Source: a virus. From it: 40,028 nt of DNA. Both the position numbers and the translations under genes were made by a program. Shown here one piece after another: positions 30,978 through 39,237 of the stretch (positions are counted from its first letter, which is position 1; each line of letters opens with the position of its first letter). The stretch lies in IMG/VR virus record IMGVR_UViG_3300033141_004322, positions 1 through 40,028 of that record; one strand, written 5' to 3'. The notes under the pieces were generated by a model. It saw only the letters and a list, made by a program, of their open reading frames with translations. It searched no databases and was not told where the DNA came from.

Positions 30978-31895
30978 ATGGCAATATATCCATCAAAAGA
31001 TAAATATCTTGTATTTGGAAAGGAAACAGGAGGGTATGGAGTAGCACCAGGAACAGTGAATAGCCATTTTGGGCTTATTCAAAAAGCAACTGGAAGAATT
31101 AAGAATAATATACAAAGTTATAGAGGAATAGGGGCAGGAAGAAATGCAGCACATAGAGAAGTTGGAGGATTGCTTGATACGGGAATAAATATGACGTTCC
31201 AGGTAATTAATGGGAGTTTTTTAGAATATGTATTTGGAACTAAAACTGGTTCAGGAACAGCAGGAGATCCTTATGTATATGCAGAAGCAGATACACTTTC
31301 AAGTCTTACAATAGAAGACGCAAATAATCTTTCAACAGACCAGGTTTTGAGATTTTTAGGGAGTGTATGCAAAAGAATGACAATAAGATGCAGGTTAGGC
31401 GAGCCTGTTGAAGTTGATATGGAATTTGACAGTTATGATGTTTCAAAAAGCAATACTTATCAAAGTATAAATGTGCCGTCAACAGCAATATATCATTTTG
31501 TTCATGGGGCTTTTGAAGTTCCATCAGGAACAACTATATCTGAAGTTCAGGAAATCACGATTGTAATAGACAATAAAACAAAAAGATATGGCGGTATAGG
31601 AGATAGAAAAGGAGTAGTTGAAGTTACAACAAGGGAATATTCTGGGACTGTTAAAAAATGGATAACTGATGGAACACATATGGAAGATGCAATGGGGGGA
31701 TCTGCATCAACATCAGATGATACCCCATCAGGAGAAGCAACACTGCAGTTAGATCTCACAGATGGAAGCAGATATATAAGAATAACTTTGAATAATGTGG
31801 ACTTTGACTGGGAAGGAAATGCAGAACTCGAAAGGGAAACTGAAGAAAATATAACTTTTGGAGCAAAATCAGGAGGGGCTGAGGAGGTAGTTTAA
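30978..31895 (+). CDS. Major tail tube protein (305 aa)
   Basis: A strong AGGGAGGT site precedes ATG 30978. Strands dominate; KYLVFGKETGGYGVAPGTVN near the start and VEVDMEFDSYDVS and ITIVIDNKTKRYGGIG in the middle fit tail tube subunits, which stack as hexamers. It precedes the G/GT chaperones and tape measure, the canonical order. It is large for a tube protein, so it may carry an extra surface domain. Confidence 0.78.
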   Translation: MAIYPSKDKYLVFGKETGGYGVAPGTVNSHFGLIQKATGRIKNNIQSYRGIGAGRNAAHREVGGLLDTGINMTFQVINGSFLEYVFGTKTGSGTAGDPYVYAEADTLSSLTIEDANNLSTDQVLRFLGSVCKRMTIRCRLGEPVEVDMEFDSYDVSKSNTYQSINVPSTAIYHFVHGAFEVPSGTTISEVQEITIVIDNKTKRYGGIGDRKGVVEVTTREYSGTVKKWITDGTHMEDAMGGSASTSDDTPSGEATLQLDLTDGSRYIRITLNNVDFDWEGNAELERETEENITFGAKSGGAEEVV

Positions 31896-31896
31896 A

Positions 31897-32244
31897 ATGG
31901 AAGACTGGGAAAATAAATTATTAGAGGACACTTCAACTGAAAAAACAATTATAATAGAGGGAGAAAAAATAACATACAGGAAATTAGGATGGTATCCAAG
32001 TGAAAAAATAAAAAGTAAGTATATTTCACTAAATCCGGAAACAGGCCAGACTGACTTGAATTCAGCTGATTATTCTAAAGAAATACTTGAAAAAGGAATC
32101 ATATCTGGACCATGGGATCCATCAATGAAAAAAGCAGTTATTTTAAAATTTAAAGAAAATGTAGTTGAGGTGCTTGTAAAAGCAATAACTGGAAAAAATA
32201 CAGAAGTAAAGAAGCAAGATATTAAAAAAAAATCAGATCAATAA
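31897..32244 (+). CDS. Tail assembly chaperone G
   Basis: 115 residues, between tail tube and tape measure, acidic at first and Lys-rich at the end (EVKKQDIKKKSDQ). It corresponds to gpG of siphoviruses, which coats the tape measure before tube polymerisation. A run of nine A near its 3' end allows a -1 shift to the longer GT form. Confidence 0.65.
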   Translation: MEDWENKLLEDTSTEKTIIIEGEKITYRKLGWYPSEKIKSKYISLNPETGQTDLNSADYSKEILEKGIISGPWDPSMKKAVILKFKENVVEVLVKAITGKNTEVKKQDIKKKSDQ

Positions 32245-32474
32245 TTAAAGGAAAAACAAAATATCTTAAGGATCTTGAAATAAAACTGTTGCTTAAACTT
32301 AAAATACTTCATAATATCGGATACAAAATAAAAGATCTTTATGATCCAAAAAATGACCCGGAAATACTTGATCTCTTAATTGCATTTGAGGATGTAATAG
32401 GTAATATGAAAAAAGAAGAATTTGATGAATTTAAGAGAAAAATGGAGATTCAAAATGGTAGATTTAAAGCTTAA
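31897..32474 (+). CDS. Tail assembly chaperone GT by -1 frameshift
   Basis: In the zero frame the gene stops at 32242. In the -1 frame an open stretch runs from before the A-run to 32474 with no own ATG start. The heptamer A-AAA-AAA (32226-32232) is a classical -1 slippery site. Slipping joins ...DIKKK to IRSIIKGKTKYLKDLE, adding 80 residues (about 192 in total). The T part is helical, as in other GT proteins. An alternative is separate translation of the T part from ATA 32241, which overlaps the G stop as ATAA, but no Shine-Dalgarno is visible there. Confidence 0.65.
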
Positions 32475-33234
32475 TATGTTATTGAAAGCAGGAAGCGATA
32501 GAACATTAGGATTAATCAATGATTTAACTAAACGCGCCAAGGAAACCAGCGGGACTTTTGAAAAGCTTTCTTCGATGATGAGCGGGGCAATGAGCGGGAT
32601 AGGTAAATTTGCTATGGGGGCTGTCGCAGCGTTTACAGGTTTGGCTTTTGTCAGCCCGACAGTCCAGTCAAACTTAGCAAGAATGAAGAAGCCTTTATTT
32701 GAAATTGGAGAAACACTTGGAAAGGCCCTTGAACCTGGCTTGAAAATTGGGGTATCATTGTTAAAAGATTTTTCAACTTGGCTGAAGGAGAATACATGGC
32801 TAACTGAAGGACTAAAAACAGCATTTTCAACAATAATGGAAGTTGCATCAATATTATGGGATAAATTAAAAAAATTAATTGCATTGCCTGCAGTTAAAAA
32901 AACTATTGACTGGGTCCTTAATCTGGAATTAGGAAAACATATTGACAATCTTGTTGGTATGTTTGGGTATACAATACTTGGTGCTTTTATTGGATCTGTT
33001 CTTGGACCATGGGGGGCAATAGGAGGAGCTGCTTTTGGACTTGGTATGGATATAGGCACATGGATAAATAGAGGTTCAATATTGCCAAATACAAGCGAAA
33101 CAACTGAATCAAGTTCAACTTCACAAACATCTAATATATTCTTGGAAAGTCTATTTGGAGAACAAGCTCCTTCTGTTATTGTTAATATTAATGGAGTTCC
33201 AGGAGTTGAAGATGTAAATATAGAGGAGGGTTAA
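32455..33234 (+). CDS. Short tape measure protein (259 aa)
   Basis: ATG 32455 follows GGAG and lies inside the end of the T frame; a longer frame from 32422 is less likely. The N-terminal half is helical. Two or three hydrophobic segments follow (IGKFAMGAVAAFTGLAFV and MFGYTILGAFIGSVLGPWGAIGGAAFGLG), as in tape measure proteins. The length is small. At roughly 0.15 nm per residue it predicts a tail of only about 40 nm. Its place after GT and before Dit is canonical. Confidence 0.7.
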   Translation: MVDLKLNMLLKAGSDRTLGLINDLTKRAKETSGTFEKLSSMMSGAMSGIGKFAMGAVAAFTGLAFVSPTVQSNLARMKKPLFEIGETLGKALEPGLKIGVSLLKDFSTWLKENTWLTEGLKTAFSTIMEVASILWDKLKKLIALPAVKKTIDWVLNLELGKHIDNLVGMFGYTILGAFIGSVLGPWGAIGGAAFGLGMDIGTWINRGSILPNTSETTESSSTSQTSNIFLESLFGEQAPSVIVNINGVPGVEDVNIEEG

Positions 33235-33235
33235 T

Positions 33236-34081
33236 ATGACGCAAAGTAAATTAGGGACAGGGGCAAATTATGCGGGTATAACTGGTTTTACATGGCCGGC
33301 AAATACAAACCCATCATTGTTTAATATAAGGGATACAAAAAGGCATGACAGGTTTAGCTATCCTTATAGTGATATTAATGTTATTATGGATTCAGGAAGT
33401 GAGGATACAATAATAGGCCTTACAGGAGAATTATTTACAGAAGCAAATTTAAATTCATTAAGGAAACAAATCAAGAAAACAAGTCTTGATGCTGCTGGAG
33501 AAATACAGGATTTCAACCAGAAACTTTATTTAAATTCCAATTCAAAATTTAGATGGGTGAGGGGCCAGCAGTTTGTGGATGCAAGAACAGCGAGCAAGCC
33601 GACATCATATCCTTATGTCTGCACACTTATTGCAGTCCATCCTTTTATTTATCATGATACAGTTGCTTCAAAATCAGATACAACAACCAATACAACTCTT
33701 ACTCTTTCAGGGGCAGACCTTGACAATGACGGGACTGCTTATGTTTTTCCTTTTTTTGAAATAACAAATAATGCAGGATCAGATATAACAAAAATTGAAA
33801 TTACAGATGGGACAAATACAATAACATGGAATGGGACTCTTGAAGCAGGAAAGTCAGTAAGGATATTTCAGGAAAGCAATCCTGATTATGGACTTGATGG
33901 ATGGATATGTTATCTCTATACTACAACAGATTTTAGCGATACTCCAACTGCAAAATCAGGATTAACTGGAAATAAGATTTATTTTGAAGGAGAAACAGGT
34001 TCACATCAGATTGATTTCACTCTTACAGGCAATGATAATACTGCTACTTGTGCAGTTAAGTTTCGGGAGAGGGATTATTAA
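33236..34081 (+). CDS. Putative distal tail protein (Dit-like, 281 aa)
   Basis: It lies between tape measure and tail hub, where Dit is usual. The N-terminal half (DRFSYPYSDINVIMDSGS, then IGLTGELFTEANLNSLR) resembles the ring-forming domain. The C-terminal half is strand-rich (FPFFEITNNAGSD, then TWNGTLEAGKSVRIF), the galectin-like part of Dit proteins. There are two N-glycosylation sequons in that part. The stop overlaps the next ATG. Confidence 0.65.
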   Translation: MTQSKLGTGANYAGITGFTWPANTNPSLFNIRDTKRHDRFSYPYSDINVIMDSGSEDTIIGLTGELFTEANLNSLRKQIKKTSLDAAGEIQDFNQKLYLNSNSKFRWVRGQQFVDARTASKPTSYPYVCTLIAVHPFIYHDTVASKSDTTTNTTLTLSGADLDNDGTAYVFPFFEITNNAGSDITKIEITDGTNTITWNGTLEAGKSVRIFQESNPDYGLDGWICYLYTTTDFSDTPTAKSGLTGNKIYFEGETGSHQIDFTLTGNDNTATCAVKFRERDY

Positions 34082-36222
34082 TGGGAATCTGGAATATAAG
34101 TTTTGTAATAAATGGCAATGAGAGCAGATGCAGGAATTTTAATTATGCTGAAATTGACATGAAACTTGATGCCTTGGATAAATTTACTATTACTCTTGGA
34201 AATCCTAATGCATGGGAAAGAGACAGTATAGTTAAAGATGTTGAATGCAAAATTATAGCAGGAAATCATTCTCTTTATGGCTATGTTAAAAATCATAAAC
34301 ATAATACAGTAAAAGAAAGTAAAATTATCAGCGGATATGATTATGCTGTAAAACTTCAAAAGATGTTTGTCCATACTGATAATACTTCAAGCGAGGACGC
34401 TGCATTATCAAGCGGATTCAGGATTATTTATACTTCCACTCCATTTGCCACAATAGCAGCAGATATAATTACAAACAGCGGAATAACTGCAGGGACAATA
34501 GATACATTTCCTCCTGCAGGACCCGATACAAATATAGGAGTTAAATTTGAATATATGTATGTATGGAGCGCCTTGAAGTGGCTGGCTAATTACGCAAATG
34601 TAAGTAATATTCCGTATGATGTATGGGTTGATACGAATAAACAATTACAGCTTCAAGATAGGAGAGGAAGTTCAACACCAGTATATGATTATAAAGATGG
34701 ATCTAACTGCACTGTGTTGAGCAAAGAAGGAGATGCAACAGGAAGCGCTGAAAGAGTTGTAGTGACTGGGGCAAGAAGCGGATCCAATCAAATTACAGGA
34801 ATTTGGCCGACAACAGGGCATAATCCAGGAGATGCTGAAATTGGTTTTCATTCTCCTAACTTAAATGATTCAACAATGGCTCAGGAATTAGCGCATAATA
34901 TTCATACAGCATTAAACGGGGAGATTACTTATTTAGTAATTCAGTCAAAAAATGCAGATGCTGATGTCCAATTGGGTGATAATGTTAATTTTGAAAGTGA
35001 GAAATTAAATATATCTAACACACAGTATAGAGTTGTAAGAATAATCAAAACATATAGAAAGGGGGGCAAGGAAACTTTAAAGCTTCATCTTAGCATAGCA
35101 TCCAAGAAAAACAGGAAAAAAACAATGGCAGAGATCCTTTCAGAAAACAAAGGATTAATAAGAATTTCTGGAGAAGCAAGTCCAGCAGTTTTAAGAACTT
35201 TGTCATGGAGCCAGACAGTTAATGCTGAAAATGGAAATAAACAAATTTTGGGGTTCAATATAGACCCTAATAAAGTCAGAAGCAATAGTGATATTGTTTC
35301 ATCAAGATTAAGTGTTAAAAGAATTCCATTGACTTATGATGTAGATGCAAATACAGACAACCACCCTCATGATCAAAATTATTTTACGCAATCAAACCAC
35401 CCTCATGATCAAAATTATTTTACACAATCAAATCATACTCATAATGTTAACACATTAACTTCTGAAGTTGCTTATTCAACTCAATCAGTTAATACTTCTG
35501 GGCATAGTTCAACAAATAATGCAACAAAAAATTCGAATGCATGGGAGGATTTAGATGCATCAATTTCAGGTCCAATAGCAAATATGGAAAGTCTTTGGAT
35601 AACAGTTAATATAAATAATACAAGTGGAACGGACAGTAATTTTTATGCAAGATTTGAACAGGCAAATGAAGGAACAAGATATTACCCTGATTCTACTGGA
35701 ACCCATGTAAGGGTTTTGGCGGGGAAATCAGGAACCATGGTGTTTGCTGTTCCAACTCAATGGTTTACTAAATCATCAGCAAATAATGTTTTACAGGTTG
35801 ACAATGATGCGGCCGGACCAATAACTTATATGGTATCCTGGGATTATTTTTGGGTTCCAAGTCACAAACATCAAATTAATGCATTTACAACAGTGGGAAA
35901 CACTGCAGCATTCACAGCTGAAAATGCAACTGACGGGACAACTGCAACTTTTACAAATGCAAATGCAACTGATCAATCTCAGGCAGGAATACCAAGAGGA
36001 AAATATGCACCTGGAGGAGAATCTGCACATAACTTTAATTATGATCTTGATGGGGTTAATCAAGGAACATTTAATAATCTTGACGTAAACGGAACTGATT
36101 CGGCAAGTATTACAATTTCAACAACTGGAGATCACTATATTGAAATATATCCAACAGGAGCAAATGAAATAGCTACTCTTGTTGTGACTCTTGAAGTTGA
36201 TATATTGACAGATGAACTATAA
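34081..36222 (+). CDS. Tail hub/baseplate protein fused to a fibre with HxH repeats (713 aa)
   Basis: Residues 1-350 resemble the gp27/gpD-like hub of phage tails: strand-rich start, YAEIDMKLDALDKFTITLG, VKNHKH, then LGDNVNFES and YRVVRIIKTYRKGG. From about residue 427, NHPHDQNYFTQS occurs twice exactly and is followed by NHTHNVNTL. These HxH motifs bind iron in some phage fibre and spike tips. The C-terminal ~250 residues are Thr/Ala/Asn-rich with short repeats (TAENATDGTTATFTNANATD) and end in a strand. It is the likely receptor-binding protein, as no other tail fibre follows. Confidence 0.75.
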   Translation: MGIWNISFVINGNESRCRNFNYAEIDMKLDALDKFTITLGNPNAWERDSIVKDVECKIIAGNHSLYGYVKNHKHNTVKESKIISGYDYAVKLQKMFVHTDNTSSEDAALSSGFRIIYTSTPFATIAADIITNSGITAGTIDTFPPAGPDTNIGVKFEYMYVWSALKWLANYANVSNIPYDVWVDTNKQLQLQDRRGSSTPVYDYKDGSNCTVLSKEGDATGSAERVVVTGARSGSNQITGIWPTTGHNPGDAEIGFHSPNLNDSTMAQELAHNIHTALNGEITYLVIQSKNADADVQLGDNVNFESEKLNISNTQYRVVRIIKTYRKGGKETLKLHLSIASKKNRKKTMAEILSENKGLIRISGEASPAVLRTLSWSQTVNAENGNKQILGFNIDPNKVRSNSDIVSSRLSVKRIPLTYDVDANTDNHPHDQNYFTQSNHPHDQNYFTQSNHTHNVNTLTSEVAYSTQSVNTSGHSSTNNATKNSNAWEDLDASISGPIANMESLWITVNINNTSGTDSNFYARFEQANEGTRYYPDSTGTHVRVLAGKSGTMVFAVPTQWFTKSSANNVLQVDNDAAGPITYMVSWDYFWVPSHKHQINAFTTVGNTAAFTAENATDGTTATFTNANATDQSQAGIPRGKYAPGGESAHNFNYDLDGVNQGTFNNLDVNGTDSASITISTTGDHYIEIYPTGANEIATLVVTLEVDILTDEL

Positions 36223-36234
36223 GGAGGAATAAAA

Positions 36235-36471
36235 ATGAATAAGATTAAAATTGTAAAAATAAAACTACGAGGAAGTGTTTTTGACGTTGTAATAGATCCA
36301 ACAGGAAACGGCAATGATATGGAATATGAAATCCATACTTTTGGACCGAAAAATAAAGATAACTGGAAAGAAATAATAAAACAAAGATACAAAAAACAAA
36401 GACAAAATCTAAAACAAAAAGAAATTAATAATCTTAAAAAAGAAGAAGGATCAGAAATATCCCTCGACTAA
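36235..36471 (+). CDS. Small late protein (78 aa)
   Basis: AAGGAGG before ATG 36235 is a strong ribosome binding site. The first part is strand-like (IKIVKIKLRGSVFDVVIDP), the second a highly basic helix (KEIIKQRYKKQRQNLKQKE). No family is recognised. It sits at the end of the tail genes. Confidence 0.6.
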   Translation: MNKIKIVKIKLRGSVFDVVIDPTGNGNDMEYEIHTFGPKNKDNWKEIIKQRYKKQRQNLKQKEINNLKKEEGSEISLD

Positions 36472-36482
36472 AAACTTAAATT
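36470..36482 (+). promoter_or_regulatory. Late promoter AAAAACTTAAATT
   Basis: It overlaps the stop of the preceding gene and starts 35 bases before ATG 36505. Confidence 0.7.
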
Positions 36483-36504
36483 GTAAAAATAATTAAATTT
36501 AAGT

Positions 36505-36642
36505 ATGGTAAGCAAGAGAGCTAAGGCTGTTAAAACAGAAAAACGGATCCAGATAATAGACTGGCATGGCAAGAAATTTCTAACTTTTAAAGTTTGGAAA
36601 TTTTTAATACAGATAAATATCAGCATCAGCTATATTAAGTGA
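36505..36642 (+). CDS. Small basic late protein (45 aa)
   Basis: Leaderless after the promoter at 36470. It starts MVSKRAKAVKTEKRIQIID, followed by WHGKKFLTFKVWKFLIQINI, a basic and then hydrophobic-aromatic peptide. It may be membrane-active, which with the next gene could point to lysis, but no lysis family is recognised. Confidence 0.5.
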   Translation: MVSKRAKAVKTEKRIQIIDWHGKKFLTFKVWKFLIQINISISYIK

Positions 36643-36647
36643 TATTA

Positions 36648-36935
36648 ATGGCAAGAGGCAATGGATTAGAAAGATCAATAGGAAGGCTTGAAGGCAAGAT
36701 GGATACTGTTATTTCTAGTCTTGGAAAACAAGCTATAAAACTTGATAATGTTGAGAATACATTAAGCAAAATAGAAGGAGTATGTCCTGTGTTTACCGGG
36801 AAACCAATATATGAAACTCAGGCAAACATAGGGATCAAAGAAAAAGCCAAGAAAGTGGCTCTTCCTGTAAGTATAACAAGTGCGATTATAGGAGTTATTG
36901 AATTAATAAGATTTTTAGGCAATGGGGGACCTTAA
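36648..36935 (+). CDS. Holin-like/XhlA-like membrane protein (95 aa)
   Basis: I take ATG 36648; GTG 36639 is an alternative. An N-terminal amphipathic helix and coiled coil (LERSIGRLEGKMDTVISSLG, then LDNVENTLSKIEG) is followed by a single C-terminal hydrophobic segment (ALPVSITSAIIGVIELIRFLG). This coil-then-membrane arrangement resembles XhlA-type proteins and class III holins. It could take part in host lysis, though no endolysin is adjacent. Confidence 0.5.
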   Translation: MARGNGLERSIGRLEGKMDTVISSLGKQAIKLDNVENTLSKIEGVCPVFTGKPIYETQANIGIKEKAKKVALPVSITSAIIGVIELIRFLGNGGP

Positions 36936-36937
36936 GC

Positions 36938-36956
36938 AAAAAGTATATTAAATATA
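36938..36956 (+). promoter_or_regulatory. TATA-type promoter for the 36974 gene
   Basis: AAAAAGTATATTAAATATA starts 36 bases before ATG 36974, with no Shine-Dalgarno. A 22-base stretch from AGTATATT onward is identical to that before the ParB-like fragment at 7559. Confidence 0.65.
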
Positions 36957-36973
36957 AAATTATATTTTTAATT

Positions 36974-37390
36974 ATGTCTGATATATGGGCCAGCTTTGTA
37001 AAATTACGCAAAGAGCTAAGAGGATGCGATAGTTTTGGAAAAAATGTTTACGGATCACATTATCAAAGAGTTCTTTTCGCAAGGAAGCAGAAAGAAACTA
37101 CTTTAAGATTTATAATTAAATCCATGATTTCCAAAATTCTTTTTGATGAAGGAGTAAGCTTTGTAACTGAATGGAAATATTTCAAAGATAATAAAGTATT
37201 TGACAGCATGCCTGTAATAAATGTGGAAACAAAAGATATATACAGGTTTGGAAAAAGAAAAATAGAAATTAAACATAAAGGATTCAAGGATAAAAATATA
37301 GATATTTCAAAACTAAATATTGATCTTAAAACCCTTAAAAAGCTTGAAGACAAGTTACGGGAGATGCTTGGATTTGGTGATAAAAAATAA
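36974..37390 (+). CDS. Hypothetical protein, possibly nuclease-like (138 aa)
   Basis: Leaderless. The middle (ISKILFDEGVSFVTEWKYFKD, then FDSMPVINVETKDIYRFGKRKIEIKHKG) has an E followed by two strands with acidic and Lys residues, weakly like a PD-(D/E)XK core (E-WKY, IEIKHKG). This is only a suggestion. The C-terminus is a charged helix. The end overlaps the zinc-finger gene. Confidence 0.55.
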   Translation: MSDIWASFVKLRKELRGCDSFGKNVYGSHYQRVLFARKQKETTLRFIIKSMISKILFDEGVSFVTEWKYFKDNKVFDSMPVINVETKDIYRFGKRKIEIKHKGFKDKNIDISKLNIDLKTLKKLEDKLREMLGFGDKK

Positions 37391-37838
37391 ATACAAAAGA
37401 ATTGGATTAAGAGGAAAGCCTAAAAAATATATTAATACAAGCAGGGGGCAGAAATGCGGTGGTGTTTGTGATTCATGCAATACATATAAGCCTTTCATAG
37501 TCCACAGTATAGGGATTTTTTGCAGCAGATGCAGAGAAACAATGGAAAGATTCAAGGGAAAATTTTCAATCCAGGTTATGAACTTTTTTAAGATTAAGTA
37601 TTGTATGTTATGTAGCCGGAGAGAACCTTATATGTGGAAGATAAACTTTGGATTTTGCAGGGATTGTTTTGCCAGAGTAGGAAGATATGATCACAGGACC
37701 AGCGCAGAACAGAATGAGATATCCAGGGCAAAAATGAGAAAATATCATAAAAAAATAGACTTTAGGAAGCTATCTGATGAGGAATATGCAGAGAGGCTTA
37801 AAGAGGCTAAAAAGAAGCGAATTAAAGAACTTTCTTAG
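37377..37838 (+). CDS. Multi-zinc-finger protein (153 aa)
   Basis: GTG 37377 (inside GGTGAT) gives MIKNKYKRIGLRGKPKKY. Three Cys pairs follow in order: CGGVCDSC, CSRC, then CMLC and CRDC. They can form two zinc fingers. The protein is strongly basic and its C-terminus is a Lys-rich helix, so nucleic-acid binding is likely. A longer frame from TTG 37320 would overlap the upstream gene more. Confidence 0.6.
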   Translation: MIKNKYKRIGLRGKPKKYINTSRGQKCGGVCDSCNTYKPFIVHSIGIFCSRCRETMERFKGKFSIQVMNFFKIKYCMLCSRREPYMWKINFGFCRDCFARVGRYDHRTSAEQNEISRAKMRKYHKKIDFRKLSDEEYAERLKEAKKKRIKELS

Positions 37839-37900
37839 ACCTTTCACAAATAAGCATACTTCCGAGAGCAAAACATGGGTAAGTAATGACATTAAATAAG

Positions 37901-37912
37901 TTTAAATATATA
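37901..37912 (+). promoter_or_regulatory. TATA-like promoter for the 37939 gene
   Basis: TTTAAATATATA lies about 33 bases, centre to ATG, before 37939. There is no clear Shine-Dalgarno, so a leaderless or short-leader transcript is expected. Confidence 0.45.
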
Positions 37913-37938
37913 ATTAGTATAACGTTTAATGAATATAT

Positions 37939-38364
37939 ATGAAGAACGAATCAGAAAACCATAAAATTATGAAAAATGTAGTATTTGAAGAAATCAAGAA
38001 GATAGACAAAAATTCAAAAAAAGAGTATAAAGCTAAAGAATATGAGTCTAAGACAACAGTGGTTTCCAATGTTTGCCCTATTTTTGATGTTTTTGGAAAT
38101 AATACTATATTTGAATGTGAGCATATGGTTGTTTCAACATTACTTTCAAAGCCTATGATGAAAATTTATAAAGTTAAAGAATACATGAAACGAAACCCTT
38201 TAGTGAAAAGAAATCTGGTTTTAGTTGTTGAAGATTTCAAAAGCATGGTTAAATCATTTGAAGATAGAATACAACAAAGATGTGAAAATCTTATTAATGA
38301 AATTTGGTTTGTTAATATTTATAACAAAAAAATAACAAAGAAGGTGAAATTATCGAAAGACTGA
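37939..38364 (+). CDS. Putative PD-(D/E)XK-like protein (141 aa)
   Basis: It opens with NESENHKIMKNVVFEEIKK, the E-x-x-HK helix often found before such domains. PIFDVFGNNTIFECEHMV then gives D and E-x-E at the spacing of a restriction-like nuclease core, and a Lys-rich helical part follows. The end of the chain (EIWFVNIYNKK) is strand-like. Role unknown: DNA repair, defence or genome processing. It overlaps the next gene. Confidence 0.5.
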   Translation: MKNESENHKIMKNVVFEEIKKIDKNSKKEYKAKEYESKTTVVSNVCPIFDVFGNNTIFECEHMVVSTLLSKPMMKIYKVKEYMKRNPLVKRNLVLVVEDFKSMVKSFEDRIQQRCENLINEIWFVNIYNKKITKKVKLSKD

Positions 38365-38663
38365 AAGAAGTTATTATCCATGAAAAAATACAAAATGCAC
38401 TAAAGAAAAGACCGATGTCCGTTTACCAGTTAAGTAGATTGTTGGATATAAATTACAATACTATTAAAAATGCTATTGAATATTTAATTTCATTAAGGGT
38501 TGTGAAAGTTAGAAAACATTATTGGAAAGGTAAAGATATTTTTTTACTTGAAAATACTAAGGTTGCTAAAGTGCTTAAATCAAATAATGAGATACAATTT
38601 AAGTTGAATGATGTGATTAAAAATGAAAGAAAGAAATGGAAACAAAGAGAGGAAATAGAGTGA
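38352..38663 (+). CDS. Winged-helix DNA-binding protein, non-ATG start
   Basis: The frame has an ATG at 38415, but this would cut off the first helix of the domain. The open frame reaches ATC 38352 or ATT 38349, just after GGTGA (38343-38347). The product has ERLKEVIIHEKIQNALKKRP, then VYQLSRLLDINYNTIKNAIE, a clear helix-turn-helix, then the wing (VVKVRKHYWKGKDIFLLE). It is probably a transcription regulator. About 103 residues if the upstream start is used, 82 if not. Confidence 0.6.
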   Translation: MERLKEVIIHEKIQNALKKRPMSVYQLSRLLDINYNTIKNAIEYLISLRVVKVRKHYWKGKDIFLLENTKVAKVLKSNNEIQFKLNDVIKNERKKWKQREEIE

Positions 38664-38830
38664 TAAAGTTAACTTTGAGAAGAATAGGAAGTTTTATAAA
38701 ATGTCTGGTTATAGGACATGTATGGGAAAAAGACAGATCAGGATTTGACCCAATTAGGGGGTGTTATTTCAGATCCTGGACCTGCAAAAGATGTCATACT
38801 ATAGAAACAAGAAGGGAAGAGTTGCCATGA
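38660..38830 (+). CDS. Small zinc-finger protein (56 aa)
   Basis: GTG 38660 overlaps the preceding stop as GTGA and follows GAGAGG. It reads MIKLTLRRIGSFIKCLVIGH, then CYFRSWTCKRCHTIE. One Cys and His early and CxxCH late form a compact zinc site. No family is recognised; it overlaps the next ATG. Confidence 0.5.
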   Translation: MIKLTLRRIGSFIKCLVIGHVWEKDRSGFDPIRGCYFRSWTCKRCHTIETRREELP

Positions 38831-39171
38831 AAATAAAAATTAAATATTTATTAATAATGATTTTGATACTTCAGTTTCTTGATGTTTATTCAACTATTTA
38901 TTTTGTCAAGAGAATTGGAATTGATTATGAAACAAATCCATTGGGAAGATTCTTTTTTAATAAAGCTGGATATATTGGGCTTTTGATATTTGGGATAATA
39001 GGCTGCGGATTATGGATTTTTTATTTTTATTTATTCAAGAAAATATTTTTAGCTATGAAAAAACATAAAAAAGCCCATCTAATTTCCAAGATTCTATTTC
39101 TGATTTTTTGTATTTGGGTTATAATGGATAAGAGCAGGATAATTTATACAAATTTCGCAATAGTAGGGTAA
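38827..39171 (+). CDS. Membrane protein, DUF5658-like (114 aa)
   Basis: ATG 38827 overlaps the previous stop. Three hydrophobic helices are visible (about 6-25, 48-72 and 88-106). YETNPLGRFFF after the first helix, with QFLDVYSTIYFV, fits DUF5658 (LD-x-x-T, E-x-NP). Function unknown. It may modify the host membrane or take part in exit. Confidence 0.6.
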   Translation: MKIKIKYLLIMILILQFLDVYSTIYFVKRIGIDYETNPLGRFFFNKAGYIGLLIFGIIGCGLWIFYFYLFKKIFLAMKKHKKAHLISKILFLIFCIWVIMDKSRIIYTNFAIVG

Positions 39172-39237
39172 AAGGAAATTTTTTTAAATAGAAAATTTTT
39201 TGTATATTGCAATAAAAAAAATAAAAAAAGGTAATAA

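Noticed and set aside
32376-33059. A 227-codon open frame on the minus strand over the tape measure
   Set aside because: It mirrors the + strand coding of the G/GT and tape measure genes, has no promoter or ribosome binding site, and no other minus-strand gene exists in the window.
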